Below are positions 17,694 through 28,104 of a stretch of DNA of 64,000 bases, piece by piece. The stretch comes from Erysipelotrichia bacterium (GTDB taxonomy: Bacteria > Bacillota_I > Bacilli_A > Erysipelotrichales > Erysipelotrichaceae): assembly GCA_012520255.1 (NCBI GenBank), contig JAAYOQ010000010.1:101980-165979 (forward strand), given 5' to 3'. A program made the position numbers and the translations under genes. Position 1 is the stretch's first letter; each line of letters begins with the position of its first letter. The notes below the pieces were generated by a model that did not search any database, was not told the origin of the DNA, and was given only the letters and a program-made list of their open reading frames with translations.

Positions 17694-18213
17694 ATTTTTT
17701 CAATATCTCCTGTAGATGATTATATTCATAACCTAACATATTTAAATATTTGAATAATTTCTTATTGTTGTTGCTGCCAAGATTTAATTGTTTTGATAAA
17801 TAATATCTTTTTGTTTTATCTTTAATAAGTTTTAGTTTAAGATATTCGCTCCAACTGATACTTTCTTTGTCTGTTGTAAAAGTAACTGCTTTATTTAAAG
17901 CTTCCATTAAATCTTTGTCTTTAACATATTCAATGCCAACATTTCTTTTACCAATGGCTTTTTCTTTTTCAATAAAGACATGTTTGATATTGCTTACTTC
18001 TGAATCGATTATATCCCTGATCTTCTTTCCTGGGAAATCTGGATCGGTCATAACAATAACACCATTATTTTCACTGGCGTTTTTTATTATTTTTAAATCA
18101 TCTTGAGTTATTGCCAGACCATTAGTACATAAAACTTGACAATCAAACAGTCTTTCAATCTTATCTTTGTCATGTTTTCCTTCCACAACAATTAATTCCT
18201 TGATTTTAGTCAT
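17668..18213 (-). CDS. rnmV: ribonuclease M5 (5S rRNA maturation)
   Basis: RNase M5 cuts precursor 5S rRNA on both strands of its terminal stem. The Toprim domain is evident: the catalytic Glu in LIVVEGKHD near residue 9, and the DPD metal motif in VIVMTDPDFPG near 57. I use the ATG at 18213, which has GGAG 7 bases upstream, rather than an ATG 33 bases earlier without a site. The product is 181 residues, the family size. It overlaps tatD by 8 bases and rsmA by 26, so the three are translationally coupled. Confidence 0.94.
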   Translation of the reverse strand: MTKIKELIVVEGKHDKDKIERLFDCQVLCTNGLAITQDDLKIIKNASENNGVIVMTDPDFPGKKIRDIIDSEVSNIKHVFIEKEKAIGKRNVGIEYVKDKDLMEALNKAVTFTTDKESISWSEYLKLKLIKDKTKRYYLSKQLNLGSNNNKKLFKYLNMLGYEYNHLQEILKKYDRQQVKN

Positions 18214-18982
18214 TACATGTCTCCATAAATCTTTGATAATTATCAATTAACTGTAATTGCAGCTTTTCTATTTCTATATCTCTTAATCCGGATATATACT
18301 CCCCAACAAAGCGAACATAAGCCGGCTGGTTTTCTTTCCCTCTGAAAGGTGCTGGAGTCAGATAAGGACTGTCAGTTTCAATCATTATTTTATCTAAATC
18401 AACATTTATAGCATTAGTTTTTACCTTATTGGCATTTTTAAAAGTAACTACACCGGTAAAAGAAATAAAATAACCTAACTTCTGGTACTCTTTCATCATT
18501 TCTAAAGAATCAGAATAACAATGCATTAACACATTGGTTTTGGCATACTGTTTTAAAGTATCATAAGTATCTTTAGCTGCACTTCTTGAATGAATGATAA
18601 GTGGTTTATTATATCTGTTAGCTATCTCAATCTGTTTAATGAAAAGTTCTTTTTGTTTTTGGGCAAATTCTTTGGTGTAATAATAATCTAAACCAATTTC
18701 CCCAATTGCCTTGATTTGGGGATAATTATCTAAGGCAAAAACAAGAAAATCTAAATCTTCCTGGGTTATTTTTTCTACTCCTTGAGGATAATAACCAAAA
18801 CTGATATCCAGATTTGGATATTGCTTTTGTTTTTCAATCATATATAATAATTCTTCTTTACTGCTACAAATAACATTAATTACAGCTACATCGTTTTCCT
18901 TTGCTTTTTGTATGTAACTATCAAAATCATTTTTATATCTATCGTCAGCCAAATGGCAGTGAGTATCTATCCAATATGTCAT
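18206..18982 (-). CDS. TatD family metal-dependent hydrolase
   Basis: The 258-residue TIM-barrel protein carries the family's metal ligands in order: DTHCHL at residues 7-12, GEIGLDYY near 96, IHSR near 130, MHCYSD near 153 and TDSPYL near 203. Bacterial members act as Mg-dependent 3'-5' exonucleases or D-aminoacyl-tRNA deacylase-like hydrolases; the in vivo substrate is not settled. This is the YabD-type copy that accompanies rnmV and rsmA in Firmicutes. mnmE ends two bases upstream, so tatD may be read through from it. Confidence 0.93.
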   Translation of the reverse strand: MTYWIDTHCHLADDRYKNDFDSYIQKAKENDVAVINVICSSKEELLYMIEKQKQYPNLDISFGYYPQGVEKITQEDLDFLVFALDNYPQIKAIGEIGLDYYYTKEFAQKQKELFIKQIEIANRYNKPLIIHSRSAAKDTYDTLKQYAKTNVLMHCYSDSLEMMKEYQKLGYFISFTGVVTFKNANKVKTNAINVDLDKIMIETDSPYLTPAPFRGKENQPAYVRFVGEYISGLRDIEIEKLQLQLIDNYQRFMETCND

Positions 18983-18983
18983 C

Positions 18984-20315
18984 TTATTTACCTACACAGA
19001 ATCTAGAGAAAATCCCATCTAATAAATCTTCTCTTGAATATTCTCCTAATATCTCTTTTAAATACCTGTATGCATTTTGAATATCTTCAGTCACCAGATC
19101 CAGTGGAACTTCATCATTTAAAGCCTGTAATGACTGTTCCATTGATTGTTTAGCCTTTCTCATTAAGGAAATCTGTCTTTCATTTGTTAGAGCAGGTTGA
19201 GTTAAAGCAATTTTATTTTCTTCAAACATTTCGTTTATCACATCAATCAGCTGACTGATATCATTATTAGAAGCTGAAATTGTTATCCCTTCATCAGTTG
19301 GTTGTATATCCGATTTGTTATAAACTACAATGCGATTATAACCTTCAGTTTCTTCTAATAATTGATGATCTTCATCATCAATATCTGAACTATCCAAAAC
19401 TACAATAACAAGTTGTGCCTGAGCTAAAGCTTCCTTTGATTTTCTAATGCCAATCTGTTCAATACTGCTTTCTGTTTCTCTAATTCCCGCTGTATCAATT
19501 AAATGCAGTGTGACATTATTTAATCTGACTTCACCTTCAACTAAATCTCTGGTTGTACCGGCAATATCTGAAACTATAGCTTTATCCTGATCTAGCAAGG
19601 CATTAAGAAGAGAACTTTTACCCACATTTGGTTTTCCAACTATTACCGTTTTTACACCCTCTTTTACTACAATGCTGCTTTCAGCAATATTTAAAATGTT
19701 CTCGCTTTCTTTCAGCCATCTTTCAACCAGACTTTTTACTTCTTTGGCAGTAATAATTCCATTATCATCATATTCCGGATAATCAATATTCACTTCAATA
19801 TGCGCCACACACTGTTCAACTGCATCAATCATTGGTTCTAACAGTTTTCTAATGCTGCCACTTAACGAATTCATTGCCAGTTTAGCATTATCTTTATTAT
19901 CTGCCACAATTAAATCATTAATAGCTTCAGCCTGTGTCAAATCAATTTTTCCATTCAGGAAAGCTCTCTTTGTAAATTCCCCATTTAATGCTTGCCTTGC
20001 TCCACAACTTAAACATAAAGTTAAAATCTTTCTGGTCACATACAAACCACCATGACAATTAATTTCTACCATATCTTCCCCGGTAAATGATTTAGGGCTT
20101 CTAAAAGTGTTGACTAATACTTCATCAACCTTTTCGTTAGTTTCAGGATCAACAATAAAACCATAATAAATACGATAGCCTTCATAATTATTGTCTTTAC
20201 TGACAAAGATCTTATCAAGCACATCAAAGCTGCTATTTCCCGATAATCTGATTACATTTATGGCCGCTGCACTTAATGTGCTGGTTGAAATTGCTACAAT
20301 TGTATCATTAAACAT
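18984..20315 (-). CDS. mnmE: tRNA modification GTPase MnmE
   Basis: MnmE works with MnmG to install the carboxymethylaminomethyl group at U34 of certain tRNAs. It has an N-terminal tetrahydrofolate-binding domain and a helical domain. The inserted G domain shows G1 GKPNVGKS (227-234), G3 DTAG (274-277) and NKSD. The C-terminal CVGK end (440-443) is the family signature. At 443 residues it is full length. A GAGGAAAG site precedes the start and a TTGTCA/TACAAT promoter lies just upstream. The usual partner mnmG is not adjacent. Confidence 0.97.
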   Translation of the reverse strand: MFNDTIVAISTSTLSAAAINVIRLSGNSSFDVLDKIFVSKDNNYEGYRIYYGFIVDPETNEKVDEVLVNTFRSPKSFTGEDMVEINCHGGLYVTRKILTLCLSCGARQALNGEFTKRAFLNGKIDLTQAEAINDLIVADNKDNAKLAMNSLSGSIRKLLEPMIDAVEQCVAHIEVNIDYPEYDDNGIITAKEVKSLVERWLKESENILNIAESSIVVKEGVKTVIVGKPNVGKSSLLNALLDQDKAIVSDIAGTTRDLVEGEVRLNNVTLHLIDTAGIRETESSIEQIGIRKSKEALAQAQLVIVVLDSSDIDDEDHQLLEETEGYNRIVVYNKSDIQPTDEGITISASNNDISQLIDVINEMFEENKIALTQPALTNERQISLMRKAKQSMEQSLQALNDEVPLDLVTEDIQNAYRYLKEILGEYSREDLLDGIFSRFCVGK

Positions 20316-20336
20316 AGTTCTCTTTCCTCGATACTT

Positions 20337-20366
20337 ATTGTATCATACCACTGATTTTATTGACAA
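20337..20366 (-). promoter_or_regulatory. promoter of mnmE
   Basis: On the minus strand TTGTCA (20361-20366), 18 bases, TACAAT (20337-20342). The -35 box overlaps the T run of the preceding terminator. Confidence 0.6.
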
Positions 20367-20390
20367 AAAAGGCTTTTTATCAAGCCTTTT
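20364..20390 (-). terminator. terminator of the 20394-22380 operon
   Basis: AAGGCTT (20369-20375) pairs with AAGCCTT (20382-20388), with T runs on either strand. It closes the three-gene operon upstream of mnmE. Confidence 0.8.
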
Positions 20391-20393
20391 GTC

Positions 20394-21455
20394 TTATTTG
20401 TTTTCTGCCTGTTCAACAATTTCTTTTGCCCAATTAAAGAACTTGTTAGTTGCTAAATCTTCAACTGTTTTAATATTAAATGCTTCTTTTAACAGTACCG
20501 CATCACTATCTGAAACCCCCCACAAAGCACTCACTGGTGCTTTCATAAGTTCATCTAATGGCAAAGATTTATACTTTTTAATAATCCATCTGTTTCTATT
20601 TTCTAAATCTTTTTCCTTAATAATTGTTTTACCTTTTTCTTCTTCAGTTTCAGTTTGTTCTAAGGAAACAACTTCTTCTTTAACTTTACTGTTATCTTCA
20701 ATACCAGCAGTTTCTTTCTCTGTCTTTATTATTTCGATTTCTTTAGAAACCTTTTCTTTCTCTTTAACATCTTCAATTACTGTTTCGCTTTTAGCAATCA
20801 AAACTGGTAGCACATAAAATAAGGCAATAATGGCATAATTAACAACTACATGTCCATAAAAGCCAATTGCAGCAATTGGTTTAAGTAATAACACTACCGA
20901 TATTACTAAATTGATTATTCCAAAGGCAACCCCGTAAATTCCAGCAGGTTTCATTAACTTTGTTAATGCCGCAAAAATGACAGCTCCCATTACTAATGCA
21001 ATGACAATATTTAATGCTGTATTTATTTGAAATAAAGCTAAAATAAACCCTGATACAAATCCCATTATGGAAAATATTAGCAGTTTTCCCTCAAATATAA
21101 TTTGTATTGCTATCAACATCAAAAAACCAATTAATATACTATTAATAAACACATAGGAAAAACTATTATAATCAGCTGTTTTTGCGCTAGTGAAAAAACC
21201 ACAAATTGTCAATATCAGATAAAAAGCGATTAAATGATAAAAAACATTTTCTCTTCTTTCTTCATCATCTTTATTTATTAAATGCATTACGACAACTAAA
21301 GACATCAGCAATATTATTAATGCTAATGTCATGAGCACAGTAAAGTATTGTTTTCTAAAGATAAAGGCCACAATCCCTATAACAACAGCCAATGCATTCA
21401 ACCATGAAACCTGTTTTTCAGCTTTTTTGTAGAAATTTAAATCTTTTTGTTCCAT
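20394..21455 (-). CDS. polytopic membrane protein with C-terminal helical domain
   Basis: The 353-residue protein has about nine hydrophobic helices in residues 15-220, then a highly charged Glu/Lys linker (about 222-285). The C-terminal domain of about 60 residues contains LDELMKAPVSALWGVS and KEAFNIKTVEDLA. That last domain closely resembles almost the whole of the 69-residue product at 22171-22380 in the same operon. The pattern, with GVS, an Asp-x-x-x-Leu helix and a T-V-E-D-L-A turn, looks like a helix-hairpin-helix type fold, but I cannot name the family. The membrane part is unrecognised. Confidence 0.65.
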   Translation of the reverse strand: MEQKDLNFYKKAEKQVSWLNALAVVIGIVAFIFRKQYFTVLMTLALIILLMSLVVVMHLINKDDEERRENVFYHLIAFYLILTICGFFTSAKTADYNSFSYVFINSILIGFLMLIAIQIIFEGKLLIFSIMGFVSGFILALFQINTALNIVIALVMGAVIFAALTKLMKPAGIYGVAFGIINLVISVVLLLKPIAAIGFYGHVVVNYAIIALFYVLPVLIAKSETVIEDVKEKEKVSKEIEIIKTEKETAGIEDNSKVKEEVVSLEQTETEEEKGKTIIKEKDLENRNRWIIKKYKSLPLDELMKAPVSALWGVSDSDAVLLKEAFNIKTVEDLATNKFFNWAKEIVEQAENK

Positions 21456-21458
21456 AGT

Positions 21459-22169
21459 TTACTCCTTTTCTAAGTCTTTTGTATCAACCCAGCCATATAC
21501 TCCTTTGCCATCCAATGACACAATATGATAAGGATGAGTAGCGTTTCTTGACAAATGCGTGACCTTACATCTACTTTCAGCTTTTTTATTCGCTGGGTAA
21601 ACAGACTCTGAGCCATAATAAATATTACCACCCTTAAATATTACGATATCTCCAATATTTAAGTTTGTATTCGTTACCATCTTTGTTATTCTAAGTTCAT
21701 TTTCTTGTAAAATAAATAAATTTGTTACTAATTCTTTTTGTTGCAGAGTCAGGTTTTCATAAGCTTCTCTAGCAGCTTTAATAGCATTTTCATCATAATT
21801 GTTATCCAGTTCATTTATCATTTCAATAACTTTTAAAGCTTCTTGCTGATCTTTTAAAAATTGGAGTTGATTTTTGTAATCTTGAAGCTTTTCTAAAGTT
21901 GTTACTTTTTCTTGTGCTTCTAAAGGGAGATTTTCATATTTTTCTTTAGCTTCAATAATTAAACTTTCTTCTTCTAAAGTAACGGGTGTGCTAATTGAAT
22001 TTACCAATTGATCAAATTCTTCAGCTAAAACAAGATTTTCATCAATCTTTTCTTCTCTAAAGTTCTCAATAAACGGCATTTTTACTGTTTCATCTAGTTT
22101 GTTAAGTTCTCTAACACCAAAAAATAAAAAAACAAGCATTAATAACAACACTAATATATGCTTTTTCAT
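21459..22169 (-). CDS. exported protein with two helical repeats and SH3-like end
   Basis: The 236-residue product starts with a signal anchor (MKKHILVLLLMLVFLFFG). Two helical repeats follow, centred on EAKEKYENLPLEAQEKV and AAREAYENLTLQQKELV. They resemble the three-helix (A-x-x-x-Y-x-x-L-x-x-x-x-K-x-x-V) modules seen in many Gram-positive surface proteins. The last 60 residues are beta-rich, with GDIVIFKGG and YGWVDTKDLE, like a bacterial SH3 domain that binds cell wall. The ATG at 22169 is chosen for the AAAGGA box and because it follows the upstream stop by one base. A cell-envelope role is inferred. Confidence 0.65.
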   Translation of the reverse strand: MKKHILVLLLMLVFLFFGVRELNKLDETVKMPFIENFREEKIDENLVLAEEFDQLVNSISTPVTLEEESLIIEAKEKYENLPLEAQEKVTTLEKLQDYKNQLQFLKDQQEALKVIEMINELDNNYDENAIKAAREAYENLTLQQKELVTNLFILQENELRITKMVTNTNLNIGDIVIFKGGNIYYGSESVYPANKKAESRCKVTHLSRNATHPYHIVSLDGKGVYGWVDTKDLEKE

Positions 22170-22170
22170 C

Positions 22171-22380
22171 TTATTTTCCTTTAGCTTCCTCATATAAAAT
22201 CCTGGCTCTTTTGAAGTATTTCAAATTAGCCATTTCCTTTATATTGTCAATTCCAAAAGCTTCTTTCATTTTGTCTTTATCTTTGGCTGAAACACCTTGC
22301 AATGCATCAATTGGAGCTTTCAAAAGTTGCTTAGCACTTTGTCCTTCGTATTCCTTGTCTAACCGATTCTTATCTATCAC
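22171..22380 (-). CDS. small helix-hairpin-helix-like protein
   Basis: The 69-residue product starts at a GTG behind GGAGG. Its core, KQLLKAPIDALQGVS then MKEAFGIDNIKEMA and KYFKRARILYEEA, matches the C-terminal domain of the 353-residue membrane protein two genes downstream. This is one domain used both alone and as a fusion. The family is not named here with confidence. It is the first gene of a three-gene operon with a recognisable promoter and terminator. Confidence 0.65.
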   Translation of the reverse strand: MIDKNRLDKEYEGQSAKQLLKAPIDALQGVSAKDKDKMKEAFGIDNIKEMANLKYFKRARILYEEAKGK

Positions 22381-22400
22381 CCTTATCCCCCTCCTTTTTT

Positions 22401-22429
22401 ATTTTATGGTATTTATACTTTTTTCACAA
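22401..22429 (-). promoter_or_regulatory. promoter of the 22380-20394 operon
   Basis: On the minus strand TTGTGA (22424-22429), 17 bases, TAAAAT (22401-22406). It is back to back with the promoter of the gene at 22534. Confidence 0.6.
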
Positions 22430-22472
22430 GTTTTTTAAGCTATTTATATTCATTATTTTTAATATTAAAGGT

Positions 22473-22500
22473 TTGACAAAAGGAAATGGCAATATATACT
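22473..22500 (+). promoter_or_regulatory. promoter of the gene at 22534
   Basis: A perfect TTGACA (22473-22478), 16 bases, TATACT (22495-22500). Confidence 0.65.
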
Positions 22501-22533
22501 AATAAATGGTAATGTTTAAGAAGGTTAAATTTA

Positions 22534-23019
22534 ATGAACAATAAAAAAAGAAAAAAAAGATTAATAATCATGCTAGCCAGCCTTATTTTTATAGCCTTTT
22601 TATCTTTTTATATGGTTTTTATTTGTGGTTTTTATGCTGCTAGTGATAAAGTCGTTGGACCATACACAGGATCTGCCAATATAGATAAATATCTCGAATA
22701 TGAAGCATGGCAGATTGGAAGAAACAAATATGGACAACCAATTTTTGTTGATTCCGATGAAGCCTTTAAGTTAGCTCAGGAAAAATACTCAGAGGCAATA
22801 ATTCTTATCTACAATCATTTTAATGAAGAATATCAAGTTGGAAAATTTGGCAAGAATAATTATCAGCTATATAAAATGTTGGGTTGGCAAATACCGACAG
22901 ATGATGAAACAATAAGAAAGTCAGGAGTTGAATTAACCCAGTTTTTAGATATTTATGAAAACAGTTTTAAAAGATGGATTTATGTGCCAGGATTTGGTTG
23001 GGATAGAATTTGTCCATAA
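22534..23019 (+). CDS. hypothetical membrane-anchored protein
   Basis: The 161-residue protein has a very basic N-terminus (KKRKKR) and one hydrophobic helix (about residues 9-32), so the following 125 residues should be extracytoplasmic. That part is rich in Tyr, Asp and Trp and has no motif I can name. The start has an AAGAAGG box at 8 bases. It is divergent from the three-gene envelope operon, which may mean a shared role at the cell surface, but nothing proves it. Confidence 0.65.
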   Translation: MNNKKRKKRLIIMLASLIFIAFLSFYMVFICGFYAASDKVVGPYTGSANIDKYLEYEAWQIGRNKYGQPIFVDSDEAFKLAQEKYSEAIILIYNHFNEEYQVGKFGKNNYQLYKMLGWQIPTDDETIRKSGVELTQFLDIYENSFKRWIYVPGFGWDRICP

Positions 23020-23074
23020 AATTAAAATACATAACAAAGATTATTTATCTCATTTTCACTCTATTTTTTGCAAT

Positions 23075-23103
23075 TTGAAAATATCGAATACTATTGCTAT
23101 AAT
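23075..23103 (+). promoter_or_regulatory. promoter of the DtxR-like regulator
   Basis: TTGAAA (23075-23080), 17 bases, TATAAT (23098-23103). No clear palindromic operator was seen. Confidence 0.65.
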
Positions 23104-23129
23104 TTAAATACTAACAAAGGAAATAAAAT

Positions 23130-23492
23130 ATGAAACTTCAGGAATCAGCAGAAAACTATTTAGAAACAATTTTAATTCTTTCTAAAAAGAGTTCTTTTGT
23201 TCGTTCTATTGATATCGCCAATGCTTTAAATTTTTCCAAACCAAGTGTAAGTGTAGCAATGAAAAAACTATCTAAAGGAAAATACATTGACATTTCCAAA
23301 GATGGAGCCATAACCTTAACACCTGAAGGATTAAAAATCGCAGAAAGAATCTATGATCGCCACGTCTTTCTTACTAATTGGTTAATCAGCATTGGGGTTG
23401 ACGAAAATGTTGCTAGTGAAGATGCCTGCAGAATGGAGCATATCATCAGCCAGCAAACAATAGAAGCTTTAAAAAAACATTATGAAAAATAG
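23130..23492 (+). CDS. DtxR/MntR family metal-dependent regulator
   Basis: The 120-residue protein has the N-terminal winged helix of this family (SIDIANALNFSKPSVSVAMKKL as recognition region) and the metal-binding dimerisation helices. Candidate ligands are H78, E97, C100, E103 and H104. The C-E-H set has the spacing of the DtxR C102/E105/H106 site; MntR has Glu at the Cys position. This hints at iron rather than manganese, though position 9 is Asn where MntR has its conserved Asp. It lacks the C-terminal SH3-like domain of DtxR. No metal transporter is adjacent, so its targets lie elsewhere. Confidence 0.88.
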   Translation: MKLQESAENYLETILILSKKSSFVRSIDIANALNFSKPSVSVAMKKLSKGKYIDISKDGAITLTPEGLKIAERIYDRHVFLTNWLISIGVDENVASEDACRMEHIISQQTIEALKKHYEK

Positions 23493-23512
23493 GTATTGAT
23501 AACTTTGCAAAA

Positions 23513-23561
23513 TAAAAAGCGATTTATAAAAATATTTTAAAATTTATAAAACGCTTTTTTT
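23513..23561. terminator. bidirectional terminator between convergent genes
   Basis: AAAAGCG and CGCTTTT arms with inner TTTATAAA repeats form a long stem, with T runs in both directions. It separates the DtxR-like gene from the convergent XRE gene. Confidence 0.7.
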
Positions 23562-23584
23562 ATAATTTCTTGTTTACATACCAC

Positions 23585-23773
23585 CTATAAGAAGAAAACT
23601 TCTTCAACTGCTTTTCCTAGAAATCGGCATATTTTCAAAGCTAACTCCAGTGAAGGATTAAATCTTCCATTTTCAATCGCAATAATCGTTTGACGAGGTA
23701 CATCAACAGCATCAGCCAAATCTTCTTGTCGCAAGCCTTTCTCTTTTCTTAACTGTTTTAATTTATTCCTCAT
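23585..23773 (-). CDS. XRE-family HTH regulator, YozG-like
   Basis: The 62-residue protein is little more than one Cro/C1-type helix-turn-helix: LKQLRKEKGLRQEDLADAV, then PRQTIIAIENGRFNP. Small regulators of this kind typically sit downstream of a short membrane protein and autoregulate the pair. The ATG at 23773 overlaps the end of the upstream membrane gene by 11 bases; a GTG 12 bases earlier is also possible. No target operator could be identified. Confidence 0.85.
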   Translation of the reverse strand: MRNKLKQLRKEKGLRQEDLADAVDVPRQTIIAIENGRFNPSLELALKICRFLGKAVEEVFFL

Positions 23774-23966
23774 CTTCACAACCACTGACCATCTTATGCT
23801 TTAATATTAATTTAGTAAGCCACATTATGATATCCTGCAAACACATTAATATGAAGGCTAAAATCTCAATTTTTCCTGTTTTAAAGAATGCCACTATATT
23901 CCAAATAGCCAAATAAATGGTAGAAAACGCCCGCGAAGCCCTTATCGCTTTATAGTTTATGCTCAT
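23763..23966 (-). CDS. small membrane protein paired with XRE regulator
   Basis: The product as annotated has 67 residues with two hydrophobic helices (about 14-29 and 33-56). The N-terminal MSINYKAIRASRAF resembles the E-x-x-I-N-Y-K-A-x-R start of small membrane proteins that accompany YozG-like regulators. The start is doubtful: the ATG at 23966 has no ribosome binding site, while a perfect AGGAGG lies about 40 bases upstream (24006-24011) with a stop codon between in this frame. A one-base change in the poly-A run could explain this. Confidence 0.6.
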   Translation of the reverse strand: MSINYKAIRASRAFSTIYLAIWNIVAFFKTGKIEILAFILMCLQDIIMWLTKLILKHKMVSGCEDEE

Positions 23967-24216
23967 TTCCAGTTCATCTGCTAAAATTCTTTTTTTATTC
24001 TAAATCCTCCTAAAATTAACAGACAGGCTATTTAAAAATATCAACAAAACTTTACTTTTTTTATTTAAATTGTGATTAATATATGATAAAGTCCTAAACA
24101 ATATTACTGGAAAACGACCCAGATTATAATATGATTAATATCATGTAATTTATTTGAATGCATTACTCTTTAAAAATTAGAATTCGTATCTATTCTACAA
24201 ACTGGGATTTGTTACT

Positions 24217-24576
24217 CTATCCTTTTACTTTCTTGCTGTTTATTAATTCCACAACTATGGAAGCAACAATCATTGTAGCAATCACGCTTGTCCAAATAAT
24301 CCACAAATTGCTTGTTGCTCCACCACCAGCATCAACACCATTTATTTGGAACAAATCTGCTATTATAAACCCGATCGGATATGAGATGGCAGCGACAAAC
24401 GGGATTATTTTTACTTTCATGAAACATAAAATAATCATAACTAAAAGCAAAGGCAAAAAAAGCATAAAAGAAAATTGTTTCATCCCGTGTGTTTCAAATA
24501 ATACATACCTTATAACAATGAATGAGATAACCAAAATTAGTAATGATACCACGCTGGTCTTATTGATTTTCTTCAC
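24217..24576 (-). CDS. hypothetical membrane protein with four helices
   Basis: The 119-residue product has about four hydrophobic helices (8-25, 33-50, 56-74, 89-110) and little else. It starts at a GTG with GGAGG 8 bases upstream, which favours this strand over an overlapping plus-strand frame of 159 codons that has no such site. I do not recognise the family. It is upstream of the small membrane protein and XRE regulator and may belong with them, although about 250 bases separate them. Confidence 0.6.
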   Translation of the reverse strand: MKKINKTSVVSLLILVISFIVIRYVLFETHGMKQFSFMLFLPLLLVMIILCFMKVKIIPFVAAISYPIGFIIADLFQINGVDAGGGATSNLWIIWTSVIATMIVASIVVELINSKKVKG

Positions 24577-24734
24577 ACTTATCGCCTCCGCAACTTATAA
24601 TTTAACTTACTCAATTTTATCATTTTTTATTTTTTGAAAAAATGTTATTTATCAAAATTATAACTAGACAACAATATAAATAATCTTATTGTTTAGTTAT
24701 AAAACACAGCTTAGACAAAGCATAAAATTGCAAA

Positions 24735-25319
24735 TTACCCTTGTTTTCTCAAGAATATTTCATTAGTATCGGCATTCATACCATCCACTATTGCCAATGA
24801 TTCTAAATGATAACCCAAATTTCTAATAATTGTCCCACCAGGTTGAAATCCTTTTTCTATTGCAATACCAATTCCAACAATCTTAGCTTTTGCCTGCTTA
24901 ATGATCGATATCAAACCTTGCAGGGCACAGCCATTAGCTAAAAAATCATCAACAATCAATATGTTTTCACCTTCATTGATAAAACGTTTTGAAACAATAA
25001 CCTGATTTTTTATTTTATGAGTAAATGATTCAACTTCAGCAACATAAACGTCGCCGTCAATGTTGACGCTTTTTGCCTTTTTAACGAAAACTACTGGAAC
25101 ATCAAAGTATCTAGCCAACGCAAAAGCAATCGCAATACCACTGGCTTCAATAGTTACAATTTTATCGACTTTTTTATCTTTGAATCTTTGATAAAACTCT
25201 TTACCCATTTCATCTAATAAATTGATGTCAATTTGATGGTTCAAAAAGCTATCAACTTTCAGTACATTTCCTGGTTTTACAATTCCATCTTTTAAAATCC
25301 TTTTTTCTAAACAGTTCAT
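24735..25319 (-). CDS. xpt: xanthine phosphoribosyltransferase
   Basis: Xpt converts xanthine and PRPP to XMP in purine salvage. The N-terminal VKPGNVLKVDSFLNHQID segment is characteristic of the family. The TIEASGIAIA loop and the PRPP motif ILIVDDFLANG (near residues 120-130) are present. At 194 residues the length is normal. Only 66 bases separate it from atpC and they hold the atp terminator, so there is no room for the guanine riboswitch that controls xpt in Bacillus. With hpt and upp it makes up a salvage set. Confidence 0.95.
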   Translation of the reverse strand: MNCLEKRILKDGIVKPGNVLKVDSFLNHQIDINLLDEMGKEFYQRFKDKKVDKIVTIEASGIAIAFALARYFDVPVVFVKKAKSVNIDGDVYVAEVESFTHKIKNQVIVSKRFINEGENILIVDDFLANGCALQGLISIIKQAKAKIVGIGIAIEKGFQPGGTIIRNLGYHLESLAIVDGMNADTNEIFLRKQG

Positions 25320-25362
25320 ATTTAATCCCCTTTTATTGTCCTACATTAATAATCTTAATAAA

Positions 25363-25385
25363 TAAAAAGAGTTTTTACAAACTCC
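25363..25385 (-). terminator. terminator of the ATP synthase operon
   Basis: GAGTTT (25369-25374) pairs with AAACTC (25379-25384), then TTTTT on the minus strand, directly after the atpC stop codon. Confidence 0.75.
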
Positions 25386-25795
25386 CTATTTATCTATATA
25401 CTTATCAATTGCTTCTAATCTGTTCATCGCTTTGGCTAATGAAGCTCTTGCCAGAATAATGTCGGTATCCCTTCGTGCTACAGATAATCTTTCTTCAGCC
25501 TTTTGAATTGATGCTCTAACTTTTCTTTCATCAAGTTCTTGAACATTTTCAATTGTGTCGCACAAAACAATGCCTTTATTATTTTCAAACAAAAGCATCC
25601 CATTGCTAATTGAATGATAAGAATCCTTATTTTCATAAGTTGTTTCTACAACACCTATTGTTAAAGGAAGCATTATTGGCATATGATTAGCCAAAATACA
25701 TCTTCTACCTTCAGCAGTGGGTACATTCAATCTGTTGGTCTCTACAGTTTCATAGATTCCCTGATATGTAACAAAATCAACCTTGAAGTAATTCA

Positions 25796-25796
<1 letters not shown>
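25386..25796 (-). CDS. atpC: F-type ATP synthase subunit epsilon
   Basis: Epsilon is part of the central stalk and can inhibit ATP hydrolysis. The 136-residue protein has the N-terminal beta-sandwich with GRRCILANHMPIMLPLTIG (family form: G-x-x-x-I-L-x-x-H-x-P). The C-terminal region has two helices (KVRASIQKAEERL and ASLAKAMNRLEAID). Its start codon overlaps the atpD stop by one base, so the two are coupled. It is the last gene of the operon. Confidence 0.94.
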
Positions 25797-28103
<2,307 letters not shown>

Positions 28104-28104
28104 A

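Noticed and set aside
24158..24637. A plus-strand frame of 159 codons opposite the membrane protein at 24217
   Set aside because: It has no ribosome binding site, while the minus-strand gene has GGAGG before a GTG and a clean four-helix profile.
25320..25385. Possible purine riboswitch before xpt
   Set aside because: The spacer is only 66 bases and is occupied by the atp terminator and the xpt ribosome binding site; no purine aptamer core fits.
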